DNA of 64,000 bases from Eukaryota sp. TZLM1-RC (GCA_040285825.1 JAUPSS010000003.1:186001-250000); one strand, 5' to 3'; positions 1-10,460 are shown, counted from the stretch's first letter. A program made the numbers and translations. The notes: generated from the sequence alone by a model not told the origin.

Positions 1-939
1 CATTTGAGGAGTAGTGGAATTTCGACCCGAGCTAGGTTGGCTAGGAGTGAGGTGGCATCCCTTGTACTCGTTTTACTTTGAGTGGAATGTGAAAAACCCG
101 AACTCTGATGAGGAGGAGTGGAGTGGGTTACACTCGAATTCACTTTTTTTATGTGGAGTACTCATAGCATTTGAAATTATGTAGAGAGGAGGGTTAGAAA
201 CGTCTCCTCTTAAAGATGTCTGGGATATCCCTGACATCGGTTCACCATATACAGCGCTGTTGCTGTTTGCTGTTTGGTGTGCCTGTTGCGCACAATAATT
301 GTTGTTGCCGTTAGCCATTATGCTAGCTGAAATTTAGTGTGTTCAGTAAGGTTAAGATAAAGATAAATTTATTGAATACTATTTTATATATACTAAGGTA
401 CTCACTAGTGAGATACCTACAAAAGTCATCTGTTGATTCATTATCTATTTTATATGTTGAAAAGAAGCTACAGCTATTACCGGTATTGTCAACGTTTTGG
501 TCTTTAAAACTATGGCGCATCCAAAAATGCAAAGCTTTGTATATCAAAAAGACCGAATCTGAACACACTCATCAAGAGTTATGGTGCATCTGAAGAAAAA
601 GTTATTAATATAGGAGATAATGGAAGAAAGACAAAGAAATTGAAACATCACTACAATACAACAGGTGTTGGTATAAGCAATTTCTTCAAGAGTTTTGGAT
701 ACACTTTACCACTTTAAAATAAAAACAAACATCATCAAAATGTCCGTGTTGTACAGAAAAAGTCTATATGTTTCTGAAGATACAGAATCCAAGACCATGG
801 AGAATTGATTAAAAAATGCCGAAAGGGTAAAAGACGTCTGCCTTTGAATAGTGAAATCTTTGATATCCATTATCCTTCCTTTCTCTCTTCTGTAATTAGT
901 CAGTGGCTGTTTCTTTTCATCCAGTAGCTCTTTTTTGGC
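1..939. other. No gene recognised
   Basis: Only short open frames are present. A minus-strand frame of about 80 codons at 73-318 is asparagine/serine-rich and looks uninformative. Frames at 323-600 overlap on both strands and have no recognisable family. The stretch before the EXO84-like start (from about 850) is T-rich and probably acts as its promoter and leader. Confidence 0.5.
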
Positions 940-3204
940 ATGGACCTTCTCAATGATATCAATGCTATTCAGGAGCAAAAGAACAATATTTCTCTTGAAC
1001 TTCAAAATGTTGTGTTAAACCATGCACCGGCTTTTGTTGCTGCTGTTTCAGAAGCAGACCATATTTCTGATTTAGCATCGTCCTTGAAATCTGGAATGTC
1101 TTGTCTATATTCTGCTGTTTCTCAACTAGAATCATCGGTACCCAAATTTAAAGAGTCTTGTTACCCTCCTATTGCACCACACACATCCCCCAGTGATTCT
1201 CCCCTAGCCGCTCATCTCAACAACACTCTTACTATGGGACCTTCACGTTCCTTGACCTCTCGCTTCCCTGAATCACTTTCGCCTCCCGATATCCTGTTTT
1301 TCTCTGAGAAAATTAACGTTTTGATGGTTGAGGAAAGGTTTCCTGAGGCTGTTGATGCCCTCTTATCAACAGAAAAAGAGTTGACAAATCTTTACCACAA
1401 AAGTTCTGATGTTAGAGGTTTCTTTGCTGTTCATTGTGCCCTATCAGCAGCGAAACAGGTGCGGAGTGATTTCATTCCCCTACTAACAGATTCCTTGAAG
1501 CGTTTTTGTGAATCTGAAGTGTCCACCATACTATCTTTACGTATTGAGGACTCTGATCAATCAGCTTTAAGTTCTCCAATGAGACTGTTTTCGACTGCCA
1601 GAATTAAACCATCTGACTCTAATCAACTTCCGATTACCTCACTAACCCCATCAAAACACCAAATAATTAATTTGTTAAGTCGTCTTGGTCATTTATCCAC
1701 AGCAAGGGAGACTTTGTTATCTACTTGTGAACGGTCAGCAAGAATCCTCTTGACCAATTCTCGTCTCTCGTCATCATTTAATTTCCCTAGTTCGATCACG
1801 TCATTGATTCCTGCTGATTTTGACTTGGTTCCTTCCCTTTATTGGACCGTGTTAAAGGTATCAAGGCTTTTTCAATTTTCAACCCACGAATCCCTTTCTC
1901 TAGCTCGCGCTCACAAAGTTGATGATTCACGTGTTGATAAATTGATGGTCTCTAGTTGGCTCTCAATGACTTTGAAAAAATTCCTTCTTGATTTAATTCC
2001 CAGTGATCAAACTTGTATATTGAAGTTACTAGGTTGTTACTTTTCCTTTGTTTTTGCTGCTTTTGAAGTTTCCAATAAGCGGACCTCTACATCAATGAAC
2101 ATCCTACCACTAGTAGTGTCTTTTATCAAGGAGCCTTTAATTTTTAATGGTGTTGGTAACTGGTTGAAGGGCTTAAATTTTTCCTATATTATAGATTTTC
2201 ATGACTTAACGAATGTTTTTGTGACGTTGAATTCTGCCAACATTCATCCCTTTTCTTTAATGAAGCAGAAAGTTTATTTGCTTGACCATTTATTGAACTT
2301 CTTTAGAGTTATTGACATATTGGCTCACATCTTTTTGCAAGTTTCAAAGATAGCTAATTTTACACTATCACGATTGATATACAACACAATCATTGATTTT
2401 TTGAAAAGTTTCCTGGATAATCTGAGTAGTTTGTTTCCCAAATCCACTGGCAGTACTGAACAATTTCAAAATACCTTGACACTGTTTACGTCTTGTATTT
2501 GGGGGGCTTTTACTTTGCCTTCGATGATTGATTATGTCTTTTTTGATTGCGAAGATTCGATCAAATTTGAGCCATCACTTATTGATTGCTTTTGTTCTGA
2601 GGAAGCTGCCCAGACAACATTCGATATCCAACATGTCTTTAACGAACAAAGAGTCAGCAAGCCAAGTAAAATCCACAGTTCTCTTTACCAAAGTACTAAT
2701 AGTTTAATAGAAACTTTAGTTTTAAGGTCAACCTTTGAACACTACAACTTTGGATTAAAGTTGATTGATTTCTGTCAGCCTGTCACCCAGTTTGATTCAT
2801 CTTTAGTCGTTCCTTCTCCATGTGCAAAATCGGTGGTTTGTGATTTTCGGTATGCTCTAGACAGGATTCCTCCTTTCCATTTGATTAGTCTCTTTGTTTT
2901 GAAGAAGGCAATTTATTTGGTTTTTAGAAAGTTTGGCGGCGATTCTTTTTACAACAATCTTGCCAACGCATCAATGGTTGCTGTTTGTCAATTTATCGTC
3001 GATTTGTATTATTTAAAATCTGCTTTTTGGTCTATTCTTCCATCAAATTTTGAAATTTCTTTTCTGAATTCCAAGTATTTACCTTTGGTTGAATCATTTG
3101 AATTTCTTTCTGATCAGCATTGGATTGATTCTAGAATATCTTCTACTTTAGAAACTTTTAATTTTCCTGATTTAAGTGAAATTACTATCATTCAAGATGA
3201 TTAA
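940..3204 (+). CDS. EXO84-like exocyst subunit (possibly another CATCHR tether)
   Basis: This is a single uninterrupted frame of 754 residues. The first 75 residues form an N-terminal helix (ELQNVVLNHAPAFVAAV) like the coiled Vps51/Exo84 N-terminus. A Ser/Pro-rich linker follows (about 80-115). Then comes an all-helical body with SEKINVLMVEERFPEAVDAL, which matches the repeated 'few-turn helix then EA' pattern of CATCHR tethers. A second block, RLGHLSTARETLL (about 250), resembles the EXO84 C-terminal domain. EXO84 in the exocyst tethers secretory vesicles to the plasma membrane. No PH domain is obvious between the two halves, whereas animal EXO84 has one. A COG subunit is the main alternative. 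The start is the first ATG of the frame and the stop is TAA. The assignment rests on fold-level resemblance, so it is tentative. Confidence 0.45.
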   Translation: MDLLNDINAIQEQKNNISLELQNVVLNHAPAFVAAVSEADHISDLASSLKSGMSCLYSAVSQLESSVPKFKESCYPPIAPHTSPSDSPLAAHLNNTLTMGPSRSLTSRFPESLSPPDILFFSEKINVLMVEERFPEAVDALLSTEKELTNLYHKSSDVRGFFAVHCALSAAKQVRSDFIPLLTDSLKRFCESEVSTILSLRIEDSDQSALSSPMRLFSTARIKPSDSNQLPITSLTPSKHQIINLLSRLGHLSTARETLLSTCERSARILLTNSRLSSSFNFPSSITSLIPADFDLVPSLYWTVLKVSRLFQFSTHESLSLARAHKVDDSRVDKLMVSSWLSMTLKKFLLDLIPSDQTCILKLLGCYFSFVFAAFEVSNKRTSTSMNILPLVVSFIKEPLIFNGVGNWLKGLNFSYIIDFHDLTNVFVTLNSANIHPFSLMKQKVYLLDHLLNFFRVIDILAHIFLQVSKIANFTLSRLIYNTIIDFLKSFLDNLSSLFPKSTGSTEQFQNTLTLFTSCIWGAFTLPSMIDYVFFDCEDSIKFEPSLIDCFCSEEAAQTTFDIQHVFNEQRVSKPSKIHSSLYQSTNSLIETLVLRSTFEHYNFGLKLIDFCQPVTQFDSSLVVPSPCAKSVVCDFRYALDRIPPFHLISLFVLKKAIYLVFRKFGGDSFYNNLANASMVAVCQFIVDLYYLKSAFWSILPSNFEISFLNSKYLPLVESFEFLSDQHWIDSRISSTLETFNFPDLSEITIIQDD

Positions 3205-3446
3205 CTATAGTGGAATCATCATTTTATAATTAGATTTCATATCATTTATTACTGGATATATGTCTTTTTATTTATGCAAATTCATTCATTTTAGTTTTTT
3301 CATTGAACTAATTTAAAAATGTAATTAATTGTAAAAATAGTGGGGATTTGATAATGAACTACATCTAACATGGTAAGATTAGATAAATACCAAAAAAATA
3401 AACTTCAATTTTGATCGTAATATTGAATTTAATCATTAATAAACCA

Positions 3447-3878
3447 TCAATATCTGCCTCTTGTAGCATAACTTCTAGGAGCCATAACAAGACCTTGTCC
3501 CTTTGATGCTCCACGGTACACAGACTCTACAATGTCAATAAATTCTTGGTCATCAGATAGTGGTATTGTCAGTTTATTGTTCTCTCCAGTCCCAATGTCA
3601 ACCATAATGTGACGGTTTCGCCAGAAAAACATCACTGACAGAGGATCAAAGAGTTCATACATTGTATTGAAGTCTGGTACACGAGTAATGTCTACCAGAT
3701 ATATGACAGCCATGTTGATAAGCCTACCAGCAGTACGGTACAATGTTTCGTCCATTTCCATACATCGGGGATCATAATCATGACCAAAACGAATGATTAC
3801 TAAGCGCTCCTTTTCGTAAAGAATTGCTTGATCGACAGACCAACCATCTTCAAGGTGAGGAAGAAGAAATTGGCTCAT
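3447..3878 (-). CDS. DIM1: U5 snRNP 15-kDa protein DIM1 (TXNL4A/Dib1)
   Basis: The 143-residue product has the length and full pattern of the highly conserved DIM1 family (about 142 residues). The N-terminus is MSQFLLPHLEDGWSVDQAI, followed by RLVIIRFGHDYDPRCMEMDE, the DFNTMYELFDP segment and NRHIMVDIGTGENNK. It ends in a basic tail, RSYATRGRY. The protein has a thioredoxin fold without the redox CxxC. It is part of the U4/U6.U5 tri-snRNP and is needed for pre-mRNA splicing, so this genome splices introns. The gene is intronless. Its ATG is only 5 bp downstream of the motif GACAATATCTGTAA (minus strand, 3883-3897). Fanzor relic G lies about 110 bp upstream in the same orientation. Confidence 0.96.
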   Translation of the reverse strand: MSQFLLPHLEDGWSVDQAILYEKERLVIIRFGHDYDPRCMEMDETLYRTAGRLINMAVIYLVDITRVPDFNTMYELFDPLSVMFFWRNRHIMVDIGTGENNKLTIPLSDDQEFIDIVESVYRGASKGQGLVMAPRSYATRGRY

Positions 3879-3882
3879 TGTT

Positions 3883-3897
3883 ACAGATATTGTCTAC
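3883..3897 (-). promoter_or_regulatory. Start-proximal motif of DIM1 (GACAATATCTGTAA)
   Basis: Read on the minus strand, TAGACAATATCTGTAACA ends just before the ATG. The same core occurs immediately before the start codons of the gene at 57069 and the deubiquitinase starting at 59170. Its distance from the ATG and its repetition suggest an initiator-like core promoter element. The role is inferred; the repetition is seen directly. Confidence 0.5.
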
Positions 3898-3989
3898 TGG
3901 TATAATGGCAATGCAGTGTTGGGAAATGCTATGTCTTTCAATTCCAATTTAGAGTGGGGAAATTCCCCATTTGTACACGATCAATTTAC

Positions 3990-4555
3990 TTACAAAAACT
4001 GTCCACTACACAGATATTGAAACCTTTCATTACCACTCATCCTGGCTTCAGCACTTGCAAACATATTCAGACAAGAGAGCATATTTCTATTGAAAAGATT
4101 TGTTGAGCCGTTGTTACTGAATTTACAAGTCTCACCATTACAAGCTAATAAACCATGACTTTTATCAACGAGAATCTTTTCTCTCTTATAGAATTTGGGA
4201 TTGTTGACACTTAAAACAGTATCATCCTTTTCAAAACAAACATGGCCTTTTGCTGAAGTGAATGAGTTTTGTAGAAGTACAAAGATTACCCTTTGATTTT
4301 TTGAATTTAATAGATACGTTTGCGGAAGAAAAACTGTGAAACTGATCTTCCTCGGTCACAGCGTATTTGAGATGTATCAGTATCAAGGTCTGTTAGCAAA
4401 TAACCTGCAACTGCAGTTCTTCTTTGGTATAAGAAAAATCTGAAAAGGGGCCATTGTTTTGAAACTTTCAGTTTTGTGCTAATTTTTGAAGAATGAGGAA
4501 AATTCTGTTCTTGGCTTATACTCTTTGAAAAACGCTTTGTTTTTTCGTTGTACAT
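3990..4555 (-). pseudogene. Fanzor relic G: C-terminal part, frameshifted
   Basis: The minus strand carries the end of a Fanzor-type RNA-guided nuclease in two frames. The upstream frame (4307-4555) contains a basic FRFFLYQRR segment like the Fanzor helix before RuvC-II. After a frameshift near 4320, the other frame carries KGHVCFEK, then HGLLACNGETC (remains of the zinc ribbon), then LFNRNMLSCLNMFASAEAR. That last segment matches the RuvC-III/C-terminal helix of Fanzor1. The catalytic Asp of the usual NRD is Asn here, so this copy would be inactive even if the frame were intact. The N-terminal half and RuvC-I are missing. The stop is at 3990-3992. The DIM1 gene follows in the same orientation after about 110 bp, in which TGGGGAA and TTCCCCA form a short inverted repeat. 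Confidence 0.62.
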
Positions 4556-4650
4556 TATAATATGTGTAAAGATTGGAGTAAAAATAATAGGGGTATTCTA
4601 ATTATGTAGATTATTTTGATAATAAATGAAAGTCACAGTCAACGTCGATA

Positions 4651-6030
4651 AAGTAAGTTGTTGTGAAGAGTTCAAATTTGAATGAATTCAACAACTCATC
4701 ACATCTTCATCTTAAACTCTACAATATTGTTGATTTTTTGAAGTTGGTTGTTTTACATGAACACAATTTTTTGGCCCTGAAGTTCAATGAATTCAGTGCA
4801 AAAGTTTTGTCACAATTACAGGGATGTAAACTGTTCCAAATTCCAGATCATGCTTATCTTAGTCCACATTATGGCGGTTTAAGTTGGGCAAAGGCTTCTA
4901 TTGTTACTTCATGTGCTTTTATTGGTGGATGCAGAAATGTAATATTTGAGTTTTCTGAAAGATTTGCCTATTGGGAAGATTTATTAATGACAACACAAAG
5001 TTCCACTGTTTTTGAATTAAATGATGAAATTTCATAAATTGATGTAGAAAAATGGAGTCAGTGCTTTCCCCAATCATTCAATGGCAATATTCCGGAAAAG
5101 AATTTTTTAAATTTAAAATACACTCTTCGAACATTACAAAAACAATTGACTGGAATGTATGAAAATGATCTTTATAATAATATATGCAGCTCGGCTGTTT
5201 TAAATCAAGATCTTCACTCATTGTTATTGGAAAAGGGTGTCTGTGAAAACCAGTCATCAGTTTCTTCACTGTTTGTAACCATTGTACCACGAAGATTTGG
5301 ACTGTGTGCTAATAATGAAGCAGTTGTAACAAAAATGAGGTTATATTTGAATATTCCCATTAATCAATTGTTATTAAAAGAAAAATGTATTTGTTCGAGT
5401 TCAACTCAGCTCACTTTGCGACATGCTCTGAATTGTTCGAAATTAATAACTTATCGTTCTTCATTACATGATGCTGTTAGAGACACTTTTTTTCATATGG
5501 CACAAACCGCAAGAATTTCGTGTATCAAAGAGCCCCTGCTGAAGGAAACACTTTCTCTGAATAATTTTGGTTCTGATGATAGAGGTGATGTATACTGTGA
5601 TTGGATTGATAACTCTGAAGCTGTTGTTGACTTTGTCTTCTGTTATGTTGCAAATGACACTTTGGTTCACAGAAGAAAACTTAATCCTGTAGGTGCTCTT
5701 GAATTTAAAGCTAAAGAAAAACATAGAAAGTATGATAAAGATATCGAAGAAGCTAATGCTGGTAGAAATACACCACTAGTTTTTATTGCTTTCCCATTTT
5801 CGATAAACGGATGACTATCAGTAGAAGCAGGAATTTTTATGAATGACTTTCAACAAATGGTTCAAGAAAAAACAATGAAAAGATTTGATATTTTTATGGC
5901 GTTCACGGATTCAATTTGCCATTATTAATAAAATACCTCGGTTTTTCAATCGAATTAGAGAAGCTTCAGCTAGACAACAAGCAAAACAAGGTTTTGTAGA
6001 GGAGATCTTGGTTCAATGATTTTCGTCCCT
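4651..6030 (+). pseudogene. Non-LTR retrotransposon relic 1 (C-terminus of RT plus RLE-like domain)
   Basis: Two frame segments in the same frame (4663-5037 and 5146-5814) are separated by TAA. Another copy at 40.2-41.2 kb has a lysine codon at this position. The protein contains the CxC...HxxxxC zinc knuckle (CICSSSTQLTLRHALNC), then DVYCDWIDNSEAVVDF and KEKHRKYDKDIEEA. This order matches the CCHC knuckle followed by a restriction-like endonuclease domain at the end of R2-like LINE proteins. A second nonsense codon (TGA at 5812) and a later frameshift break the tail. Only the 3' portion of the element is present, as expected for 5'-truncated LINE insertions. Copies lie at 13.9, 30.4 and 40.1 kb. 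Confidence 0.6.
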
Positions 6031-6761
6031 ATAGTTATGAATTAATTTTTATTAAATGTGCATGTTCATAAAATATAGAATTATGAACACAAAAACAAAG
6101 ATTCAATCCAATTTGTACACGCTTTGAGTTGTGAGAAATATCATTTGAACTGATAATTCCTTTAAACGAACAGCAATAGAGTGAACGGATGAAAGTGTTT
6201 TTTTGCAGAAATTACAACTATTTGCTTCTCATCACTGTGCTTTCTGTCATCTGCAGTTTCAATATGATGGAAAGCTATTAAAGTAAAGTTTGTCTTAACA
6301 TCACTATAATGATACAGACAAGGCATGTACACCCTAATAAAAGCACTGATTTTTGATTAAAATTACTTAAAACTGTCCTTTCAGTATTCAAGCTCTAAGA
6401 GAACTCTTCTACTTGAGATGTTCATACCTTTTATGGGGTAAGTTGTGTTTTCATTAGTCTTCAGAAGATGCTTTAAAAACATTTTTTTCCCAATCTACTG
6501 ATTTGTTCAGCCAAAATGAAGCATTAAGTTATTGTTCTTTTCAAAGAAAGTAGACTTTTCAGTGTACATTGAGTTCAAATAAACCTGATGACTTATGAGA
6601 GTGCTGGGGTTGCGAGAAGTGACTCTGTGAATTTGGGTATAAGTGTAACAAGAAGCTAGTGTCTCAAGTATGTTTATCACTGAAAAAAAGAAATAATCGA
6701 AGGCAATTCTTTGTGCCCATAGGTCCTATCCTTAGTCATCCCCTTCCGGTATTCCATCTCT
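6031..6761. other. Intergenic, nothing recognised
   Basis: This is AT-rich DNA between the LINE relic and guanylate kinase. No tRNA-like cloverleaf, coding frame or repeat from elsewhere in the window was seen. Its last part must contain the guanylate kinase promoter, but the motif found before other genes is absent. Confidence 0.4.
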
Positions 6762-7349
6762 GTGTTAATGAAAAGTTCAATGTCACAAATAGGTAAGCAG
6801 GGCGTAATTATCTCAGGACCATCGAGTGCCGGAAAGGGGACATTCATTGGAAAGCTTATGAAAGACTTCCCCTTCTTTAAACATTGCGTGTCTCACACCA
6901 CCAGGCCGCCACGTAAGAATGAAGTTCACGGAATTGATTATTTCTTTGTGAATGATGAAGAGTTCAACAAGCTCAAGGGTGAAGGTTCTTTTGTCGAAAC
7001 TGCCAAGGTCCACTTTTATCAGTATGGAACTTCCTTCATGGCAATCAATGCATTGGTTGAAGCTGGATTTGTTCCTCTCATGGATATTGACGTCCAAGGT
7101 GTAAAATCTGTCAGAAAAGCTGGACTTGACTTTCTCTTCATCTTTATGTATGCTCCTCTAGATACTTTGCAGGAACGACTCGTGAAACGTGGCACCGAAA
7201 ACGAAGAAACCCTTCACCGTCGTCTCAAGACTGCTCAGATTGAGCTAAAAGTTTTGGAAGACGAACCTCATCTGTTTGATCACATAATGCTCAACGACGG
7301 TGGAATTGAGGAAGGATATTCTAAATTAAAGAGACTCATTAACCTATAG
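6762..7349 (+). CDS. GUK1: Guanylate kinase
   Basis: The 195-residue product is typical for the single-domain enzyme that makes GDP from GMP and ATP. Residues 19-27 are the P-loop GPSSAGKGT. SHTTRPPR (about 46-53) and GIDYFFV form the GMP-binding region. MDIDVQGVKSV is the Walker B/GMP-contact strand, and RLVKRGTENEETLHRRL is the lid. The frame starts at MLMKSSM, and the second Met (MSQIGKQG, six codons later) is an equally plausible start. The family usually begins about 10 residues before the P-loop, which favours the second Met. The gene is intronless. It is convergent with the WDR37-like gene, and their stops are only about 100 bp apart. Confidence 0.95.
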   Translation: MLMKSSMSQIGKQGVIISGPSSAGKGTFIGKLMKDFPFFKHCVSHTTRPPRKNEVHGIDYFFVNDEEFNKLKGEGSFVETAKVHFYQYGTSFMAINALVEAGFVPLMDIDVQGVKSVRKAGLDFLFIFMYAPLDTLQERLVKRGTENEETLHRRLKTAQIELKVLEDEPHLFDHIMLNDGGIEEGYSKLKRLINL

Positions 7350-7445
7350 TTTGTGTTCAAATATGTTTTGTTTGTGGTTTTAACCGCAAATATAGTATTC
7401 TAGTTTTATTAAAAGACAAGCATTTCTTTACAATTTAGTTTTTTT

Positions 7446-8720
7446 CTACGATCTGTACAATTTTTCATTCCATTGAACAACTTTTCCATCCATTGCCCCT
7501 GAAAACAAGCAAGTATCTTTCCATCCGAATGCAAGACAAGTGATGAACTGTGTATGACCATAATCATCATCAGATCTTGCAGAAGAAGTTTTCTTTCCTG
7601 AATAATCATAAAACCTAATCCGTTTACTCTCATAGGGCACAGCAATTAAAGGAGAAGTAGACGACAATGCAAAGTCACCAATGGTTCCATCACAATTGAT
7701 ATTTTTGACAGCACAAGCAGGTTGTCTAATATCCCAAATACAAAGTTCTTTATCAAGTGAACAAGTAACTAATCTAGTGGCATCAACAGGAGAACCCTTG
7801 GCCGAGGTAATACCTTCTACCCCTGAACCAAAGCAACAGGTTTCAGCCTTGTTCTGTCTAGTATCCCACAACCGCGCCGTCCCATCCATAGAAGCAGAAA
7901 CTAAGAGTGTACTGTTATGTGCAGAAAGGGTGTTCAATTGAAGAATTTCAGCTGTGTGACCAGCTAAAACTCTATCATTAGCACCAGAATGAACGGAAAA
8001 AAGATAAATATTGCTGTCGAAGCTTCCCGTACCAACCACATCAGAAAACATAAATGTAGCTGACGAAACGACATCTGAGTGCTCAAATGTCGTCAATGGG
8101 GACAATGACCTTGAATATGACTCATCACTTGTTGTCTTGTCTAATTCTAATGGCCAAATACAAGCAGTTTTATCTCCAGAGCCAGTAAGTAATAGAGGTG
8201 ACGTTCCATGAAATTTGACAGCATTCACAGCACCTGAGTGCTTCTCAATGACTGCAACAGCTGAAGAAGCAGATGAAGTGTTCCATATGGTGACTGTTGA
8301 GTCCCACGAGCCTAATGCTAGGTAAGGGTTAGAAGCAAACGATGGAGCAGAGACGCAAAGATCCTGAATGCCATCAGAGTGACCATGGTAATGAACAGAA
8401 GGTGTGTAGATAGAACAGTTACTACCTGGTTGACGCACAAAAAGTTTGGAAGAAAATGTTCGCCATCTTGGCTCAGTGTAGGATGATTCAGAGACAGAGA
8501 GTGAAGCAAAATGAGAATGTTGAGCAGGGGAAAGAGGTTCCAAAGATGGACGAGCAGATGGGGAGCTTGAGTCGCTGAGACGAGCCTTCATTTCAGAGTT
8601 TTCGAGTAGCAGCTTTTCATATTCATCTTGAACCTGTTGAAGCAACGAAAACATATTGAAACTGCGAGGATCTGAGGAGCATGTTAAAGAGAGGTCAGGT
8701 TCAGTACTGGCGTGGGGCAT
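7446..8720 (-). CDS. WDR37: WDR37-like WD40 protein
   Basis: The 424-residue product has a short N-terminal coiled region (DEYEKLLLENSEMKARL), a Ser/Pro linker and then WD40 repeats to the C-terminus. Repeat signatures include GSWDSTVTIWNT, GSGDKTACIWPL, ASMDGTARLWDT and CSLDKELCIWDI. The arrangement of a coiled segment, YHGHSDGIQDL and then a VNAVKFH...LLTGSGDKTACIW repeat closely follows WDR37. In animals WDR37 partners with PACS proteins, and some paralogues are tied to cilia. The substrate or partner here is not visible. The start ATG at 8720 lies about 30 bp after the end of Fanzor relic A, in the same orientation. Confidence 0.6.
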   Translation of the reverse strand: MPHASTEPDLSLTCSSDPRSFNMFSLLQQVQDEYEKLLLENSEMKARLSDSSSPSARPSLEPLSPAQHSHFASLSVSESSYTEPRWRTFSSKLFVRQPGSNCSIYTPSVHYHGHSDGIQDLCVSAPSFASNPYLALGSWDSTVTIWNTSSASSAVAVIEKHSGAVNAVKFHGTSPLLLTGSGDKTACIWPLELDKTTSDESYSRSLSPLTTFEHSDVVSSATFMFSDVVGTGSFDSNIYLFSVHSGANDRVLAGHTAEILQLNTLSAHNSTLLVSASMDGTARLWDTRQNKAETCCFGSGVEGITSAKGSPVDATRLVTCSLDKELCIWDIRQPACAVKNINCDGTIGDFALSSTSPLIAVPYESKRIRFYDYSGKKTSSARSDDDYGHTQFITCLAFGWKDTCLFSGAMDGKVVQWNEKLYRS

Positions 8721-8750
8721 CTGTCATTGAAGAGTGTATAAGTATGAGAT

Positions 8751-8890
8751 ACTGTTTGTGGTTTTCACTGGAAATGTATACTCTGAAATATCAATACCCT
8801 GTAGTTCAACCACATGTCTAAACTTAACCATACGGAGATGATCGGCTTAGATCAAAATACGTTGGATTTGAAGACTCTTATTGAAGTCTT
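8751..8890 (-). ncRNA. Candidate Fanzor omega-RNA block and right end, copy A
   Basis: Downstream of the Fanzor A stop is a block nearly identical to those after copies B (45187-45322) and C (42149-42285). It begins with a perfect 7-bp inverted repeat, GAAGACT ... AGTCTTC, with an 8-nt loop that holds the TAA stop used in copies B and C. It continues through GATCTAAGCCGATC and ends in CATTTCCAGTGAAAACCACA. Sequence identity between copies stops there. Known Fanzor/TnpB loci encode the guide-RNA scaffold overlapping the 3' end of the ORF, with the guide just past the element end. The conservation is seen; the RNA function is inferred. Confidence 0.45.
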
Positions 8891-10460
8891 CTAAAACCTA
8901 GGGGTCTTATTCAGAAAATACTTGCTTACTGCAATCTCCCACTGGTTTCTCGATGTAGAGATATCTCTTGACGAAACCATCCCACATTCTGGACATGCAA
9001 AATAGGCTTTATACTTTTTCCTTTCTCCAGTCTCTATGAAGTAAAGGTCTTCATGGTAAACTTTGCAACAGTTCACCTTGGCTGATGTTCAGTATTCATC
9101 GCCATCCTTCACGGTTGGAAATCGAGCCTGGAGATACTTCAGGAAACGCTTTCTTGGTGTTTTCAATCTTTGACTGGATGGTCCATCACGATTTTCAGCC
9201 ATGTTTTTGATTTTCTGGACAAAATGGCTGCATCTCTTTTGACTATGGATAAAAAAGTCCAAGCGATTTCGGCGAATAGCTTTTCTTTTTCCTTGATGTA
9301 ATGGTGGTCCAATAAACTTTGTCTTTCAGTGTTGTCTCTTTGAGGATTCACATTAAACCACTGTTCCATTTCAGTAGGTTGAGCAACATCCACAAACTTT
9401 GCTACCATTGCAATCAGAAACTAATAATAGCCCTGATGGAATAACAGTTTGGAGTTAGCTGGCTCCACGTAGGAGGGGCGTCATCGAGTGAGGCCTGGGT
9501 GAAAGGACAATGTCTCAATTCAGTGGATTAACAGCTTGTCCAGCTGTCCAACCCACTAGATTACTGTGATTGGGGTCCTCGGTAGGCCTTTGTTGCTTCC
9601 TGGGAGGCATCTCTGGCCTTTTAGAATCACATTCTGCTCATGGTCTTGGATCGCTTAACTATGAGTGCCGTTTAAGTCTTCCACTTCACCTGCACCTCGA
9701 GCTTGCTTCGTTTCATTTTTGCTGTGCCTTTTGCGAGTATCGGTTAATACTGTCAGGAGAAACATCCTCCAGGAATGACAGAATGGTTAATCCAGAGCGG
9801 AGGATAAGAGCAGTAACCTCATTTCATAGTTGCATAATAGATTCTGTGAGGATACGCTCAAAGGTGCGCTGGATTTTATTGTCGGGGACATCACCGCTGT
9901 TGTTCAGCAGAGCTTCCCATTTGGCGCTGATAAGCTTCTGCCACTGGTTGGCAAAGGTGGCAACTCTAGGTGAGAATGTTGCCGGCGCAAAGTAAAGAGG
10001 CATAGGCTTTGGGTGCTAACCACCCGAAGCAACGGGAGCACGTTGTGAAGAAGTTTTGCTTCCAGCACACCAGTCCATCTGTCAAAAAACGGCGGTGTTC
10101 TTCCGTCAAGCGACGGGCTGTCGCAGAAAGAAAAGAGAAATAGCACCACGGTAGAACCCATCGGCCTTCAGTACGGCGACTTGATGAACACAGTGGGGAA
10201 AAAGGCCAGTTCGGGCGCATCGACAGAACGAAAAGGGTGTCGTAAAGAACAGCCTCCCTAACGAAGGCTTCTCGGTTGTGGGGAACCGAGCACAACAAAT
10301 GGTCAAAGCACAGTTTCTAGAACTGCTTCCATGTGAGCCAACTGCTCAGGGCCAGGCGCTGAAATCCCAAAAGTCGAGCCAGCCTACTAGCAAGTACCGC
10401 AGTACGTTGGTTATTCGTAAGCTGATCATACCATTCCGCCTAGACTACAGGAAAGAACAA
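8891..10460 (-). pseudogene. Fanzor relic A: near full-length, multiply broken
   Basis: Minus-strand fragments in several frames align in order with Fanzor relic D. N-terminal pieces (10306-9966) contain FLTDGLVCWKQNFF, matching LLADGLVSWKLNFF in D. RuvC-I survives as DPNHSNLVGWTAG near 9570. The middle frame (9163-9408) has NVNPQRDNTERQSLLD, shared with copy C. RuvC-II is GDEY followed by a stop and TSAKVNCC. The zinc ribbon and RuvC-III read CPECGMVSSRDISTSRN. All three acidic catalytic residues remain, but frameshifts and stops make it non-functional. It ends about 170 bp before the WDR37-like ATG. Confidence 0.68.

Noticed and set aside
8891-9076. Ordinary C2H2/GATA-type zinc finger gene
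   Set aside because: The Cys pairs are followed by SRDISTSRN and preceded in other copies by GDEYxTS, the RuvC-III and RuvC-II arrangement of Fanzor, and the frame is a fragment of a longer relic.
9570-9995. A 141-codon plus-strand frame as a gene
   Set aside because: It overlaps Fanzor relic A on the opposite strand, has no family features and is best explained as antisense to the relic.
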